Assembly: GCA_958295885.1 (NCBI GenBank)
Contig: OY282380.1
Location: 2,294,001 to 2,358,000, forward strand
DNA from: Arenicellales bacterium
GTDB lineage: Bacteria > Pseudomonadota > Gammaproteobacteria > Arenicellales > JAJDZL01
Length of the DNA stretch: 64,000 nucleotides
Direction: 5' to 3'
Of the stretch, positions 63,493 to 64,000 are shown one piece after another. The notes under the pieces were generated by a model, which did no database searches, was not told the origin of the DNA, and saw only the letters and a program-made list of their open reading frames with translations. How positions within the stretch are numbered: position 1 is the stretch's first letter; every line of letters starts with the position of its first letter. Both the position numbers and the translations under genes were made by a program.

Positions 63493-64000
63493 TCATTCCC
63501 ATTCCAATTCGGAATATGCCTTCAAAACGTTTCTAGGATGAGAGTCGCGAAACAGCAGCCAACCATCCGAGTTTTCCGATTCCGCAATGCTTAAAGCCTG
63601 TCCGGCGCTTTTTCCTTGCTGAAGCATATCGCGGACTGCTGCGACTAAATTTTCAAGATAAGCTAACATTTTCGAACCGCCAGATGGCCAGTCTCGAACA
63701 ACGCTGCCATGACCTGGGATCACCAAGTCCGCATTGGCATCCCGCATTGATTTCAGCAATTTGATCCAACCGGTAGCGCTGCCATCCACAACCGGAGTTC
63801 GGTCAATAAATAGAAGGTCTGACAACCACAGTGTTTTGGTGTTGTAGTCAAATACGCTGAGATCATTGTCGGTATGGGCGGTTTCATGTGCACGGATGAG
63901 TAATTTCCGCTGCCCGAGATCAATCGTCGTCTCCGATTCTACCAGCAGCGTCGGCACGACGATGGTTTCGACCTCATTGTCACCGAGCACTTCTTTGGAC
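63493..64000 (-). CDS. Quinoprotein relay system zinc metallohydrolase (MBL fold), cut by window edge
   Basis: At least 168 residues of the C-terminal part; the frame stays open to base 64000, with an in-frame GTG at 63990 that is unlikely to be the true start. Visible metallo-beta-lactamase elements are 'LLIRAHETAHTDNDLSVFDYNTKTLWLSDLLF' (metal ligands H and D) and 'DLVIPGHGSVVRDWP' (PGHG). These hydrolases accompany the DUF3280 gene in quinoprotein relay loci. The N-terminal HxHxDH box would be outside the window. Confidence 0.75.
   Translation of the reverse strand, partial: SKEVLGDNEVETIVVPTLLVESETTIDLGQRKLLIRAHETAHTDNDLSVFDYNTKTLWLSDLLFIDRTPVVDGSATGWIKLLKSMRDANADLVIPGHGSVVRDWPSGGSKMLAYLENLVAAVRDMLQQGKSAGQALSIAESENSDGWLLFRDSHPRNVLKAYSELEWE

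Overview
The window looks like the chromosome of a gammaproteobacterium, possibly a marine or host-associated one; this is inferred from gene content, not proven. The pointers are a Francisella-like type II-B CRISPR-Cas locus, a large 180-kDa-class NAD glutamate dehydrogenase, a TRAP transporter and other uptake systems for small organic compounds, a quinoprotein relay system pair, a bacterial microcompartment shell operon, and many decayed insertion sequences. No tRNA or rRNA gene was recognised.

Layout. 1-2565: end of a lipoate-protein ligase followed by two radical-SAM genes, a LipS1/LipS2-type lipoate pathway. 3034-5975: a 41-repeat, 40-spacer CRISPR array. 6084-6245: tracrRNA with its promoter and terminator. 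6261-13166 (minus strand): cas4, cas2, cas1 and a 1650-residue Cas9 with all nuclease residues present. 13455-18617: mobile-element graveyard made of a truncated MmeI-like restriction gene, two inverted IS66 ends, a DruA-like (DUF4338) gene split by an IS whose own transposase carries a DUF4338 domain, and a helicase scrap. 19238-23217: polyamine-type ABC importer. 23580-25800: an Rpn-family nuclease gene and a duplicated copy of its C-terminal part, separated by IS debris. 26-33 kb: a four-gene putative defence module (unknown protein, BREX-ATPase-like protein without a P-loop, BrxD-like ATPase, SNF2 helicase) interrupted by transposase remnants.

33.5-48 kb is ordinary metabolism: AraC-type regulator, NAD-GDH, a TRAP importer operon with an NTF2-like protein and a cupin, and, on the other strand, a dimethylglycine/sarcosine-dehydrogenase-like flavoprotein and a PhyH dioxygenase, which suggests uptake and oxidation of N-methylated amines. 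48-52 kb is mostly decayed sequence, including a frameshifted tyrosine recombinase. 52.4-56.5 kb is a compact microcompartment operon: acylating aldehyde dehydrogenase, two tandem-domain shell proteins, an encapsulation-peptide protein, a vertex pentamer and a shell hexamer. 56.8-59.3 kb is a NitT/TauT-type importer. 59.7-62.4 kb holds an unusual AlkB-like dioxygenase fused to about 500 unrecognised residues, coupled to a helicase remnant. The window ends in two quinoprotein-relay genes, the last one cut by the edge.

The defence genes (CRISPR-Cas, MmeI fragment, DruA relatives, Rpn, ATPase-helicase module) concentrate in 3-33 kb and are heavily broken by IS elements, so this is a defence island in which CRISPR-Cas is the best-preserved part and the ATPase-helicase module the least characterised.
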